A stretch of DNA of 64,000 bases from Rhizophagus irregularis (taxonomy: Eukaryota; Glomeromycota; Glomeromycetes; Glomerales; Glomeraceae): assembly GCF_026210795.1 (NCBI RefSeq), contig NC_089459.1, positions 2,232,001 through 2,296,000 of the forward strand. The letters run 5' to 3'. Under the pieces are notes generated by a model, which was not told where the DNA came from, did not search any database, and saw only the letters and a program-made list of their open reading frames with translations. Every line of letters begins with the position of its first letter. Positions within the stretch are counted from its first letter, which is position 1. This document shows positions 28,101-39,219 of the stretch, one piece after another. Made by a program: the position numbers and the translations under genes.

Positions 28101-29735
28101 ATCATAAAATAATGGATTATTAAATACCCTGTCATATTGTTCCAACATTAGTTGACCACGTTCAACATTATTTCTCATATTTAATAATTCCCTTTCCAAT
28201 TCAGCTACCCTTCCTTCTGCCTGTCTCTGCATTTGTTCCCTAATTAATTGTTCCCTAGCTAACCTTTCACGTTCCTGTTGCATGCGTTGTTGTTCTTCTA
28301 ACTCTCTTTGTCTTTGAGCTTCCATCCTACGCTGAGCTTGAAGTTCCAATTCACGCTGCTGCGCAAGTTGTCTCTGTTGTTCTTCATATTGTAATCTCTG
28401 CCTTTCTAACTCTTGCTGTTTCTGTGCTTCGTTTTCTTTCCAAAATTCCGTTATTGGTTCCGGTTCTGAATGAGAAGAAGGTGCAGGTGATTTAGGTTTA
28501 GGTAGATTTGGAGCACTACCGTCAATCAAACTTGGAGGATCCTTTAATTTTATGTCATAAATTACAATAATATTTTAACGAATAATTACATAAAAAAATT
28601 ATATCATAAATAAACCTACCTGGGGTAATTTAGGAACATTAATTAAACTTGTCAAGTATTTCAAATTAGAACATTCATAATAAAATTTAATTAGTCCATA
28701 ATGCTGAGCGTTGTAACGAGTTCTAAGTAGCGTTAAAGCATCAATAGCATCTGTACGCTTATGCATGGCTCGAAGCATACTAGTCAAAAATTTATATATG
28801 CCATAACTTTCTTCAACTAATGGTACAAGAGCAGCGATGCGACATTCATTACTGGATGATGGACGGAAATGGACAAAAATTAATTTTTGGAACTGGTCAA
28901 TTTGATCTTGTAAATTCATCAATTCGCTAATTGTTTCGTATCTACAAATAATTTTTTAAAAAAATGTTATTAAAATATACAAAGTTTGAATAGCAAAATA
29001 TAACATACCCTTCGTTAGGATCATCCACATTTTTCAGACTTATATATTCCTCATAGTCAAAATTCCCATTGAATTCCGGATGGTGCCTGTGATAAGCTAG
29101 TTTTGCTTTAAGAAAGTCAACATAAACTCTAATAAGAGTACCGTAACCTATTTTGGTGAATTATTATATGTTATAAAGATATAGGATAAAAATAGTGTTC
29201 TATTATGTCTTAACAGATTTGACAATTCACCTCGACTTCCATCTCCTGTAACAGAACGAGCACATGAATCAAGCCAGTTTATCTGATTTTGTGCTTCTTT
29301 CAACGTCTAAATTAGTTTAAATCGATTCAATTAATTTATTATAAAAAAATAAGAATCATTTTTAATTACAAATTCTTACAAATACTTACAACTGGGTGAC
29401 CACCTCGAATAACTTTATGTACAGTAATTAATGCTTTAAATGTCTGTATCTCATCGGCAAGTATAGGAGCTACTTTTAGTCCATTCCAAATCGAATCTGA
29501 AGTGCGATAGTCCCATGTATATACTATACATTCTATGGTGTAAAACATTGGTTAATTGTACGATGGATAAGGATAACAACTAAAAGTAAAAAGTGAGGGA
29601 TCATTATTTCTCACTTCTAACATGTTTCTGTTTTGGAGCAGTCTCGTCAGGGCTAGTTGCTTTTTTGATATTGAGTGCAAGGTCATGTTCAGCTTTTTCG
29701 CGATCAACTGGTCGGGTAGGATAATGTGCCTCCAT
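25128..29735 (-). CDS. SLA2: SLA2/HIP1R-like endocytic adaptor (ANTH, coiled coil, I/LWEQ)
   Basis: Links clathrin-coated, PI(4,5)P2-rich membrane to actin during endocytosis (family knowledge). Exons I join: complement of 25128..26365, 26468..26549, 26630..26704, 26819..26893, 26967..27116, 27614..27855, 27941..28034, 28128..28541, 28620..28941, 29009..29147, 29231..29306, 29390..29532, 29615..29735. They total 3171 nt in one frame, 1056 residues, close to HIP1R length. All introns are GT-AG. The ANTH domain covers about residues 1-270; exon 1 to 2 reads KHVRKCIVYTWDYRTS, then FKALITVHKVIRGGHP. A Gln/Glu/Arg-rich coiled coil runs from about 300 to 645. The last exon (645-1056) holds the talin-like I/LWEQ actin-binding module, for example NRWTEGLISAAKAIAVATNL (about 905-924). 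The start ATG lies 282 bp from a divergent gene. Intact and no doubt conserved. Least sure is the exon 8 donor, chosen at 27614 to keep the frame. Confidence 0.95.
27360..27509 (-). other. coding-like fragment inside the enlarged SLA2 intron 8
   Basis: Intron 8 (27117-27613) is 497 bp; the gene's other introns are below about 105 bp. Within it a same-strand frame of 49 codons reads through with non-repetitive, charged composition (it contains KIPKPNDEIEVKLEYRYF and GKTLLEGKIENI) before a stop. Upstream the frame is closed by stops. It looks like the tail of an inserted or captured gene fragment rather than an SLA2 exon, since SLA2 reads in frame across the whole intron. No family recognised. 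Confidence 0.3.
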
Positions 29736-30017
29736 TATTATGTTATAAAAAGTGATTTTTTTTTTTAATGTAGAATGTTGTAGATATAAGGTGAATCTCT
29801 ACTCGAAGAAAAAAGCATTGTCAATATTAATCAGGTCTATTGGTCGCACAGTACACAAGGCCAATCATCTTGGCAAGTGCAAGTGCAGGCCAACTTTGTA
29901 AAGTACTTGGCAGTCCATCAATCAATGACGTAACAAATTCTTTTGTCACGTGTACTATACCGCGAGTTTTTTAGAGTTCCTTTCTTGCCTTTCTTTTTTT
30001 AAATTTTTTATGGAAAA
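29736..30017. promoter_or_regulatory. shared divergent promoter region of SLA2 and the U11/U12-65K gene
   Basis: Only 282 bp separate the two start codons, so both promoters must lie here or overlap the leaders. Visible sites: TGACGTAA (29926-29933), the core of a CRE/ATF-type bZIP site, and CACGTG (29947-29952), an E-box for bHLH factors. Their use is inference. A T-run lies just upstream of the SLA2 start. Confidence 0.6.
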
Positions 30018-31872
30018 ATGAATCCTCCACCAACACTTTCAATTAATAAGGATGTTCAGTTTCTTGAACAGGTAACTAATAAATAAGCCACTAAATTTTT
30101 GTTATTTATATTTTATAATATAACTTTTTTCACAGGAAACGACCACCCTTCTCATAAAAAATTTACCTGACCTACCCGAATCAGACCGACTCGATTTTCT
30201 TAAGCATTTTGGTCCGCAAGAAATTCGTCTCGGAACTTCAAAATCGATGGTATAATTATAAATTCGTTTTGTGAAATGAAAACAAGCATGATTAAAAAAT
30301 TAATCGATAATGTCTAAAAATAACAGAAAAATTCGGCATTCTTGGATTTTCCGGATCGTTTATCAGCAACTAATGCGTTTTCCAAAATACAAGAATTAGG
30401 AGATGTAGGAGGAAAAAAAATTCGTGTAGAATATGCATTACCGAGTAAAGAAGCATTGCAAAAAAGGGGAAATTCAAAAACCGAAGATAATACTAATGAA
30501 AATAGGCAGGATAATTTGGAATCATCCCAGCCACCACCTCCACCGCCTCCTTTTCCGCCACCACCGAGCTTCGTTGCTGAACCAATTGCACCTTCGCTAG
30601 GGTAATAATTGCATCCATTACCACTTAAAATCCTTAATTTTTGGATGCACATTAATTCTAATTTTATTATTATCTGATATAGGATTAATTATCCAGCACC
30701 TCCTACACTTCGTTATCGTTATCCACCTCCAACTGTAGAAATTTTGTATAACATTATGAATGCCATTGCAGCTGTCCCTAAATTATATACTCAAGTCTTG
30801 CATCTAATGAATAAAATGAATTTACCACCACCATTTGGTCCCATATTACCAGAATCAGTACCAACGTTGGTAATTATTAATTTCACTTTTTTTTTAATTA
30901 AATTTATTAACATTTATCTCTCTTGGAAATTAAATAAAATAGCTCCAACAACACCAGATGGAAAATCGAGACATTAAAGGAAATCGAAAAAAAAGCAGGA
31001 AGAGAGATGAATTGTTGTCAGATGATGAATCCGAAATTGACAGTGAAGTTGAAGAGGAACAAATCCCAATAAAAAAACTTAGAACAACAGAAATACTTCC
31101 TGGAGCTGTTCCACCTATCCCTGTTGCTTCTTATATGAATCCTATATTTATAGGAGCTCCTGTTGAACCAATTATTTCTGAATCAATAACTCCTATACCT
31201 GCGCCACATTTACCTCCGCAGCAGTTCCATAACAATTCGATTCCAACCGAAGTCATGCTAGAAGAAACTGAAATTAATACTAGTTCACTAAATCAACAAG
31301 CAGAATCCCCAATAAAATGTATAACATTGGAAGAGCTCAACAGTAATAAGATGCCGGTAGAAGGTATGTTAATATTATTACTTTTTCAATAATTATCCAA
31401 TTTCTAAATTTGAGAATTGCCGTTTTCTTTTTGGATAATTTTAGAGTTAATCAAGATATCTGCAATGAAAAATTACGAACCTGGACAACCCAAGTCAACC
31501 TTGTATATAAAGAATTTGGCACCAAAAAAGGTGAAGAAGGAAGATTTAGAATATCTTTTTGGTAGATATTTTCATACAAAAAGGTATTTGATTATTTTTA
31601 AATAAAGGTTATTATAAACTATTATAGTGCTGAATATGTTCTATATTTTTAAGCCAAATGGATATACGATTACACCCAAGAGGGCAAGCATTTGTGATAT
31701 TTCCAAATGTGGAGATGGCGACTCAAGCTTTAAATGATGTTCATGGCTACATTTTATATAATAAGCCTATGGTCATTGTGAGTTTTACTTGAAATTTTCT
31801 TTATATATTTTTTCATTTTATAACTAATTTATACATCTTATATTTTAGCAATTTAGCAATAAAGTTTCTTGA
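30018..31872 (+). CDS. RNPC3: U11/U12-65K minor-spliceosome protein (two RRMs)
   Basis: In other eukaryotes this protein bridges U11 and U12 snRNPs during recognition of U12-type introns. Exons: 30018..30071, 30136..30249, 30327..30601, 30683..30869, 30943..31363, 31445..31583, 31654..31777, 31849..31872; 1338 nt, 445 residues, all GT-AG. An N-terminal RRM (about 20-100) starts TTTLLIKNLPDLPESDRLDF. A Pro-rich linker follows, then the diagnostic conserved block around 160-200 (YPPPTVEILYNIMNAI, then VLHLMNKMNLPPPFGP). An acidic/basic segment comes next, and the C-terminal RRM (about 365-440) has STLYIKNLAPKKVKKEDLEY, FGRYF and GQAFVIFPN. In the family the N-terminal RRM contacts U11-59K and the C-terminal RRM binds the U12 snRNA 3' hairpin. 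The first in-frame ATG of the leader (30010) hits a stop at once, so 30018 is chosen. Slightly shorter than the human protein (about 517 residues). The long conserved block makes the identity strong. Confidence 0.93.
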
Positions 31873-32956
31873 TAACGATTTACTATCATAACATGGAATA
31901 GAGGTTGGTTCAGTGGAACCGACTCAATTCAATTTTCAGCGAATATACAATACAAATAAAGGTATTTAGAATTTTGCTCATTTAAATTGGCAAGATAATA
32001 AATGTATTGTTATAGCTAATTAATATTTGTTAAGGTTCAAGTTCCTACAATTATAATTAAATTGAGCGAAGATAATGATGGATGATGGAAATTCTTTCAA
32101 CTTATTAATATTTCTGAAGATCTCTCTTTTTCTGGCCGTAGTACAGAAATTTGTGGTCAGATTATAGAAAGTTAACCTTTTTAATGATAATAACTAATAA
32201 AATGCCATAACCTTTTAGTTAACAGAAAATAAAATTTTCTGTTGGTGTAAACTTGAAATTTAAATAGTAATTTGTAATTTTATAACAATGGGTTTAAATT
32301 TTTTAAAATTAGAATTATCGATTTTTTATTGAAATTAAATAAATGTAATGTCTTTAGTCAATAAGTTTCAAGCTTTTAAAAAAAAAAATGGATATTGTAT
32401 TGTTATTTTAAATTAATTAAATTTTATCTCTTATATTCGGTATCATTGAAGCATTGACCATGTTTTTAATGTAAGTGATTCCGATCTATGATCAAATCAT
32501 TAGATAAATTTACTTTAAAAAAATGATTGGAAGTAACATTATCAAATTTATTGTCTTCTAAATTAATATTAATATAATACAAAAACTTGAGAGTACGATT
32601 GGGATATTATTGGATTCGCAAAATTATGTTTTTTTCAAAATGAGTTTATTTATTATTGCATTTTCTCACTTTTGTAGTCATAGTTCCAGTCAAAAGGACA
32701 ATCATTTATAGGACATCTTTGGGCATCATTTTAGATACCTCAGCGAGGTCACTTTGAGAATTGACTATTGAAGTTTCATCTTCAGTTTATCAAAATTTGA
32801 GCGCGAAGTGCTTATGATAAATAAAAAAGTTACTTTAGCTTACTTTAGCTGTTTTTCGTAGATTTACAGTACAACAGTACAACGATATCCTTCCTCACAC
32901 TGGAATAGTAAAAAACACGATCATATAAAAAAACTAAAACTAACACCAGCATTATG
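31873..32956. other. intergenic DNA between the U11/U12-65K gene and a broken P-loop/LRR gene
   Basis: AT-rich, presumably holding the 3' ends of both flanking genes, which converge here. Contains a direct repeat of GCTTACTTTA near 32835 and otherwise nothing recognisable. Confidence 0.5.
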
Positions 32957-35005
32957 TTAGTCTATGCGCACCGCAGGATCAACTAAATTCTCAACTCCTT
33001 CAACAACAGAATTTTTAATATTTAATACCTTTAATTTAGTTAGTTTTTTCAAAGATTCTAATGAACCAGTAAAGTTATTAGAGAAACTTTCATCATAATT
33101 TCCCAAAGATAGAACCTCTAAGTTTACAAAATCTTTCAAAAACTCTAAGCCATTTTCTTGGATATTATTGTTGGAAATATCAAATGAACAAGGCCTTGAG
33201 GACAAGGAATATATTTTAAGAAACTAACATCATTTAATTGATTATAAGCTATGGTTAATTTTTTTAGTTTTTTGTTATTAATTAAATTCACAGAGATCAA
33301 CTCATTTTCTATACAATGTAATAATTCCAAATTATAACAATCACTCACATCCAACTCAGTCAATTTACTTTTCAGATAATCTCCATCAATTATCAGTTTC
33401 TTTAAATCATGATATCCTTGTAAAATTAATTTTCCTCCACCAACAACTTCAATAGGATTTTCATAAAAATCAATTGCAATCTCTTTTACTTCTTTTTTAC
33501 TTTCCTTAGTTGGATATAATTTATCTAAATATTGTTATAAATTTAAATAATTAAATGGTGACTCTTTCTCTTCATATTCAAATAATTGAATTTTTAATTT
33601 GATAACTTTTTCATTTTTCTTTAAAATTCTAATCAACCTATTATAACCATCTTGCTTCATCAATTTTTGTTGCAAATCATTTTTTTCTTGCTTAGCAGCA
33701 CTGCAGCAATACCACCTTTCTTCAGAACCTTTTCCTAAGCACTTAATAGAATTTGAATTTTCTTATTAAAACCAATATTCTCTATTAGCCGCTTCAACTC
33801 AAGAGTTTTTTCTCCAATTCTCATAATCAAATCAATCTTTTTCGCTTTTTCAAAACTTTCAAAACTTACAGATGAAGTAGAATCATCATCAGAAACAGAA
33901 TCGTCATCATTCTCAAGTTCAAATTTCTTTAATAACCACTTTTCAGATAATAAGTTCTTTATATTTCTTTTGTTTCTAATATCTTTTAATCTAATAATTA
34001 CAGAGTATTTAATAATTTCTTGTTGAAGTTGTCTTCTTTCATTTATTTCTAATTCTCCAGATAAAATTAGTGATCTTGTAATTAATTCCTTTTCATATAA
34101 CAAATTGTCTACCCAATATTTAGGTAATTTGTTTTCCAGTTTCCTTTTTAAAGATCCTAATTTTTTTTCTAATTCTAGTTTTTTTTCTCCTTCTAAAATA
34201 GCCTTGGCAATTTCCTTCTGAACATCTAGCAATCTATCCAAAATTTTCTTTTCTTCTTCATCCAGTCTATCTTTGAATTTACTAATTAACTTGAATATTT
34301 TTGAATCCCTTTTTTCTAAATTCTTATTTATTAGTTTTCTCGCCTCCATTTTTTCTTTCAACTCAATCAATTCCTCCAATTTTTTTGAAAGCAATTGTTG
34401 CTCATATAAATTATATGAAAAAAACCTACCAAAATAATCCTTAACATTGTGAACAATTGTATTTAGTAACGACCCTATTTCTATTTTCAGCGAGTCAAAT
34501 TTATTCTTTATACTTTTTGAAGTCATTGGCTTATAATTATTCATCCTCTCGCTATCTCTTTCAAACATATATTTAAGCAACTTATTTCAACACGCATTAT
34601 CATCTTCAAAATTAGGAAAATGTGTCTGCACAACAGTAGTATAATCAAAAACTTTAACATCAAAAAGATATGAACTAAACCAATTAAAATCATCTATTTC
34701 ATTCTTGGTAAATCTTTTATCTACTACAAGTAAAATTTGAAATATGTCTTCACAAATATACTTTTCAATCTCATTTCTGAATTTAGACAATAATTCTTCC
34801 TTTTTTCCAATGTTGTGTCTTGGAAACCAATAGTATTTATTACTTGATAATTCATTTTAAATTTTCTTGCTTTTGCTTTTGCTGTTTCACTAATACTACC
34901 TGCACTTTCCTTAAAATTCTTTGTTTCACTTATCACATTTGTCAAGACTGATTTGCCAACGCCTATTCTGCCAACTAATAGAATATTTTTGATTTCTTCT
35001 ATCAT
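32957..35005 (-). pseudogene. broken P-loop GTPase (AIG1-like), coiled-coil, leucine-rich-repeat gene
   Basis: Reading leftwards from 35005, the first frame opens with NILLVGRIGVGKSVLTNVIS, a Walker A motif (GRIGVGKS, residues 12-19) resembling AIG1/TRAFAC GTPases. Reading shifts frame near 34800 at a six-A run and continues (34790-34587) as KFRNEIEKYICEDIFQILLV. A TGA at 34587-34589 interrupts that frame, which resumes in phase at 34580 and runs 281 residues of Lys/Glu/Leu-rich coiled coil to a TAG at 33735. Further frameshifts and a TAA follow. The C-terminal part (about 33540-32957) is leucine-rich repeats, for example NLEVLSLGNY and LTKLKVLNIKNS. The order of NTP switch, coiled coil and LRR recalls NLR-like receptors, but the GTPase type differs. 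At least four lesions make it a pseudogene in this sequence, unless homopolymer errors explain some of them. Gene boundaries are approximate. Confidence 0.75.
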
Positions 35006-35287
35006 GATATAGTATAATGAAAAAAATTTTTATTTAATAAATTTAACGATTAATATTTGTTATCTACTTACATGCTTTTATTTGAAGTAATTTATAAGCC
35101 ATGACTGTGTGACATAACCTGTTTTCTATCAGGATTTCTATCTATTAACATTTTCCAATTATAGACTTTTCAAATGCAATTTTTCATTCAACAATTTTAT
35201 TCAGAAACTAATTTAGCTAATTTATCATTGTCATGTCACTGTGATCATTTACCATTAATATAATGATCTTTAAAATAGTCAATTCTA
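35006..35287. other. AT-rich spacer left of MITE copy 1
   Basis: Upstream of the broken P-loop gene; presumably its former promoter. No motif stands out. Confidence 0.4.
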
Positions 35288-35295
35288 CACGTAAT

Positions 35296-35539
35296 TAAGG
35301 TTGCTGGAGAAACTAGGGGGTTTTGGCAAGTTGGCAAAATGCTGAAATAGTGAAACCTTACCGAAACTATATGAAAGTCTTATTAAAAGTTAGCGAAACT
35401 CTGGAGAAAAGTGAAACCTAACAAAACTTATTATAAATGCCGAAACTGCCAAAACTTTGCCAAAACTATAATAAAACTATAGTAAAATCTTGGAGAAACT
35501 AATCATAGAATTTTGGAGAGGTTTAGGCAGACAACCTTA
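35296..35539 (+). mobile_element. 244-bp MITE, copy 1 (TIR TAAGGTTGC)
   Basis: Bounded by TAAGGTTGC and ACAACCTTA and flanked by CACGTAAT / CACATGAT, an 8-bp target duplication with 6 of 8 matches. The interior is full of GAAACT/AAAACT repeats (for example CAAAACTATAATAAAACTAT). Same family as 44410-44661 and 53695-53938. No coding capacity, so it must be moved by a transposase in trans; an 8-bp duplication fits the hAT superfamily. Confidence 0.85.
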
Positions 35540-35547
35540 CACATGAT

Positions 35548-36435
35548 TATAATGCTCGTACTTAAGTTCAAACTTTAAAGACTAAATATCACGTGCACAT
35601 GTAAATATATAAAACTTCTGAGTTTGCATTCTGTTTGCATTTTGACTTTAATAGTATATTTTCAGACTTTAAATAAGTCGCGTCGATATATATCAGCTCG
35701 TAATAAGTATAAAGTTCATAACTTTTTAGTCTTATATTTTTACGCTTTTCATAAATTTTAAATTTTAACGTCACAGGTTGAAATGCTAAAAATCAGCAAA
35801 AAAAATGGCGCGAAAAGCAGTGGCTATTCTTGGTTATTCTTGGCTGTTTTTGGCTATTTGCGAATTAACCTATATTATTTGTAAATAGTTTATATAAATT
35901 TGCGAATAGTTTATGCAATTCTAGCCATTTTTTTTGCCTGTTTTTGGTCATTTGACGTGTGCGTGAAATATAAGAAAAACTAAAAAGCCATTACAAAGTC
36001 AGATGTACATTTCACCAAGTAATGCCAAGTTATACATATATGAATTTACGCTGCCACTAGGATAATTAGATAAAGAACTGGAAGCGCATCATGGTCACAG
36101 TTTGTGAAAGGTACCAGTTAAGTAACCAGACTTGGTGGATAGTGAATGGCTTATTGTGAACGTCCTTCTTTTTTTAATTATCTGAAAAGCAACTGCATAT
36201 AGATATAAATTATGTAACTATATCTAAATCTAAGACATTTATTTTAATAATTATGATGTATACATACAATTTTTACAATTATTAGATTATCTTGCGGTGA
36301 CAGAGAAGTTGACCTTATAGAAAACTTTGCTCCTAATACAATGTAAAGCATAAAAGTAAATATGAATCATATTTACAAATTTGAAGGCGTACTAAATACA
36401 TTATTATAATTATGATAGTATTAATATTAGTAGCA
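35548..36435. other. spacer between MITE copy 1 and the hAT element
   Basis: AT-rich. Contains simple repeats such as TTGGCTATTT / TTCTTGGTTATTCTTGGCTG near 35825-35860. No gene recognised. Confidence 0.45.
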
Positions 36436-36443
36436 ATTACAAT

Positions 36444-39211
36444 CAGTGTATGAAATCTATTTGCGGAATTTGCGAAGCGCAACATACTTTTGATTTCCGC
36501 AAATTGCACGTGCTCACGATCTGCGCATTGCACAACTAAAATTTTGCGCAAATTCCCACAAATTTTGCGCAAATTCCCCGCAAATTTTGCGCAAACTCTT
36601 CGCAATTTTGCGCAAATTGCGCAAATTGCGCAAAATTTTTGTGCAAATATTCCCCCTAAAAATTATCTAATTAGGCAATTATTCTCGCCATGACTATATA
36701 TAAAGATAGCAAACAAAGAATAATTAAATTATTACCTTTCTTATCATTTATTCAAATGGAAAAATATTTTCAAAGTGCAAGTAACTCAAAAGGGAAACGC
36801 AAAGAAGGTGACAATATTGAACATCCCATTGGTGATTCTTCTAAATCACATAAAAAAATTCAAAATAAAAAATATAAAAAAGAACGAAATGACTGGGATC
36901 CAAAATGGCCGCAAACATACCCATGGTTAGTGAGAAGAGAGGACGAAGAGGGAAACCCTTTCATGTATTGTGTTTGGTGTGAAGAGGGAAAAGTAAACAA
37001 TATTTTTACAAAGGGTTGTAATAAATTCAAAAAAGATTATCTTGATAATCATATAAAAACTGATACGCATAGTTCAATTGCAAAATTAAAAAATAATACA
37101 AATCAACCAAACATAATTGCCGGGTTTGTAACACAATTAGGAGTAGAAAAATCAAAAATTATCACTTTAATGAGAAATGCATATTTTTGTTCTAAACATA
37201 ATTTAGCACTTAACATATATCCTGATCTTAATAATCTTGTAGAGTATCAAATAAAAAATTATGACGAAATTCATTATCAAAAACCACCTACAAAAGTTTT
37301 ACCACCTCCTTTATATTCACAAACATTACCTTCAACTTCAACTTCTTCTAATTATGCTACATACAAAAATTCTAAAGCCGGACTTAACTTTATTGAATTA
37401 TTTTCATGTATAATTGAACGTCAAGTAATAGACGAAATTAACAAAAGCACTGGATGGAGCATTCTTTTAGACAAAAGTACTACAATCACTATTGATAAAC
37501 ATTTGGCGATAATAAGCAAGTATATAGTTGGAAATGAACCAGTTTTGCGATATCTTGATATGATAAATTTAGAGGAATGTGACGCAAATTCAATTACGAA
37601 AGATATTGAGATATTTTTAAACGCGAAAGGTATTTCATTTAAGTCTTTATTTCATATAGGAAGTGATGGAGCATCCGTAATGACAGGTGAATTCTGTAAT
37701 TTATTTAATTATAATTTATTTATTTACAATATTTATATTTATATTTTCTTTTTTTTTTCTAGGAAAACACAATGGAGTGGTTACAAAACTAAAAAATAAA
37801 AACCCATTTATGACTTCAATTCATTGCATAGCACATCGATTTGCACTTGTTGGTAAAGATTCAGCAAATGATGTACCATATTTTAAAGAATACGAATCTA
37901 CTTTAAAAAGATTATATAGTTATTTTAGTAGATCTTATAATCGATTAAAAAATTTACGTATGATTCAAGCTGATGATGATGATGATCCTGGACTTGCGAT
38001 ATTGAAATTAGTTTCAACACGATGGCTGTCATTATCACAAACTGTCTCCAATTTGCATCAAACATTAAATTCCATTATATCATCTTTACAAACAGATATT
38101 CTTGTCAATGATGATGGAGCTGATTTAGCGAAAAAATTGTTAGAAGAGTTAGATCCAAATTTTATTCTAGCAACAAAATTTTTGGCTGACCTCTTTGGTG
38201 TTTTACAACGATTAATCAAAGCATTTCAAGGAGATTTTATTACACTATCTGATGTGCATTATCATTTAAATTCCACGATTCTAGCGATTCAAACAATGTT
38301 TATTGGGGATGATAATACACCGCCAACATATGGAAAACACTTACTTGAGTATATTGAAAGCAATAATTTATCAATAAGTTCAATTCCAAACTCTTTCTCA
38401 CAATTTTCTTTATCTATAATTCAAAATATTGAAAAAAGGTTTCCTGACTCTGATTTTCATTATTCAATGCGGATTTTTGATGCACAACAATTACCTTTAA
38501 CTCAAACTTTAATTAATCAGTATGGCGAAAAAGAGATTGAAATTGTTGGAGAATTTTATGGTAATCAAAAAACTGATCAAGATGGCAACATTTATGAACC
38601 AATAATTGATAAAAAAGAATTAAAAAATGAATGGATAGTTGTGAGACAATTCATTGCTAATTTTAGAGAATCTAAATTTGTTGAGCAATGGTTTAGAATT
38701 TTTTCAACAACAGATTTTTCTACTTTATATCCTAATATTTCAAAAATTATTCATATTATTTTAATAATTCCACTTTCTAATGCTTCAGTAGAAAGAGTTT
38801 TTTCACGTCAAAATTTAATTAAAAGTAAACTACGAAATAAGATAAAATTGGAAATACTTCATTTTCATCTAAATATTTTAATTAATGGACCATCACTAAA
38901 TTCATTTGATTTTGAAGCAGCATATAACTATTGGGCACAATTACCCCGTTCTATTTTAATGTGAATGTGTAAATTGAGATATAAATTTATAATTAATGAA
39001 CATTTTTGATTTTTTTTTCTTTATAATATAATTTTAACAAATAAATATTATTTTACCCATTTAATGTATAATGTTTTTTAAAAAATTTTGCGCAAAACGT
39101 TTCTGAAAATATTTGCGCAAATGCGCAAGTCCAGGTTGATTTTCCGCAAATTGCACGTGACTTTTTTTTGCGCATTGCGCAACAAGCATTTGACCGGAAT
39201 TTCATACACTG
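36444..39211 (+). mobile_element. complete hAT-superfamily DNA transposon
   Basis: Terminal inverted repeats CAGTGTATGAAAT (left end) and ATTTCATACACTG (right end) enclose 2768 bp. The flanks carry a perfect 8-bp target duplication, ATTACAAT, at 36436-36443 and 39212-39219. Subterminal regions (about 36467-36650 and 39088-39190) are packed with TTGCGCAAAT-type repeats in both orientations, typical transposase-binding arrays of hAT elements. A single transposase gene fills the middle. Ends, target duplication and an open reading frame all survive, so the insertion is probably recent and the element may be autonomous. Confidence 0.95.
36690..38964 (+). CDS. hAT transposase (TTF-type zinc finger, RNase H-like core, hAT dimerisation domain)
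   Basis: Cuts and pastes the surrounding element. Exons 36690..37686 and 37763..38964, joined across a GT-AG intron, give 2199 nt (732 residues). The more likely start is the second Met at 36756 (MEKYFQSASNSK), giving 710 residues. The join restores the family motif IGSDGASVMTGKHNGVV followed by HCIAHRFAL. Numbering from the first Met, a TTF-like zinc-binding region lies at about 70-130 (C94, C97, H121, H127). The catalytic RNase H-like core follows, with candidate acidic residues in ILLDKST and GSDGAS. The C-terminal hAT dimerisation segment reads PLSNASVERVFSRQNLIKSK then LRNKIKLE. The architecture resembles the ZNF862/DUF4371 branch. No stop or frameshift interrupts it. Confidence 0.93.
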
Positions 39212-39219
39212 ATTACAAT

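Noticed and set aside
30314-30652. Gly-rich minus-strand frame in the U11/U12-65K gene
   Set aside because: Antisense of the Pro-rich linker; the plus-strand exon chain explains the sequence.
36333-36693. Frames rich in Ala/Asn/Phe at the left end of the hAT element
   Set aside because: Generated by the TTGCGCAAAT subterminal repeats, not genes.
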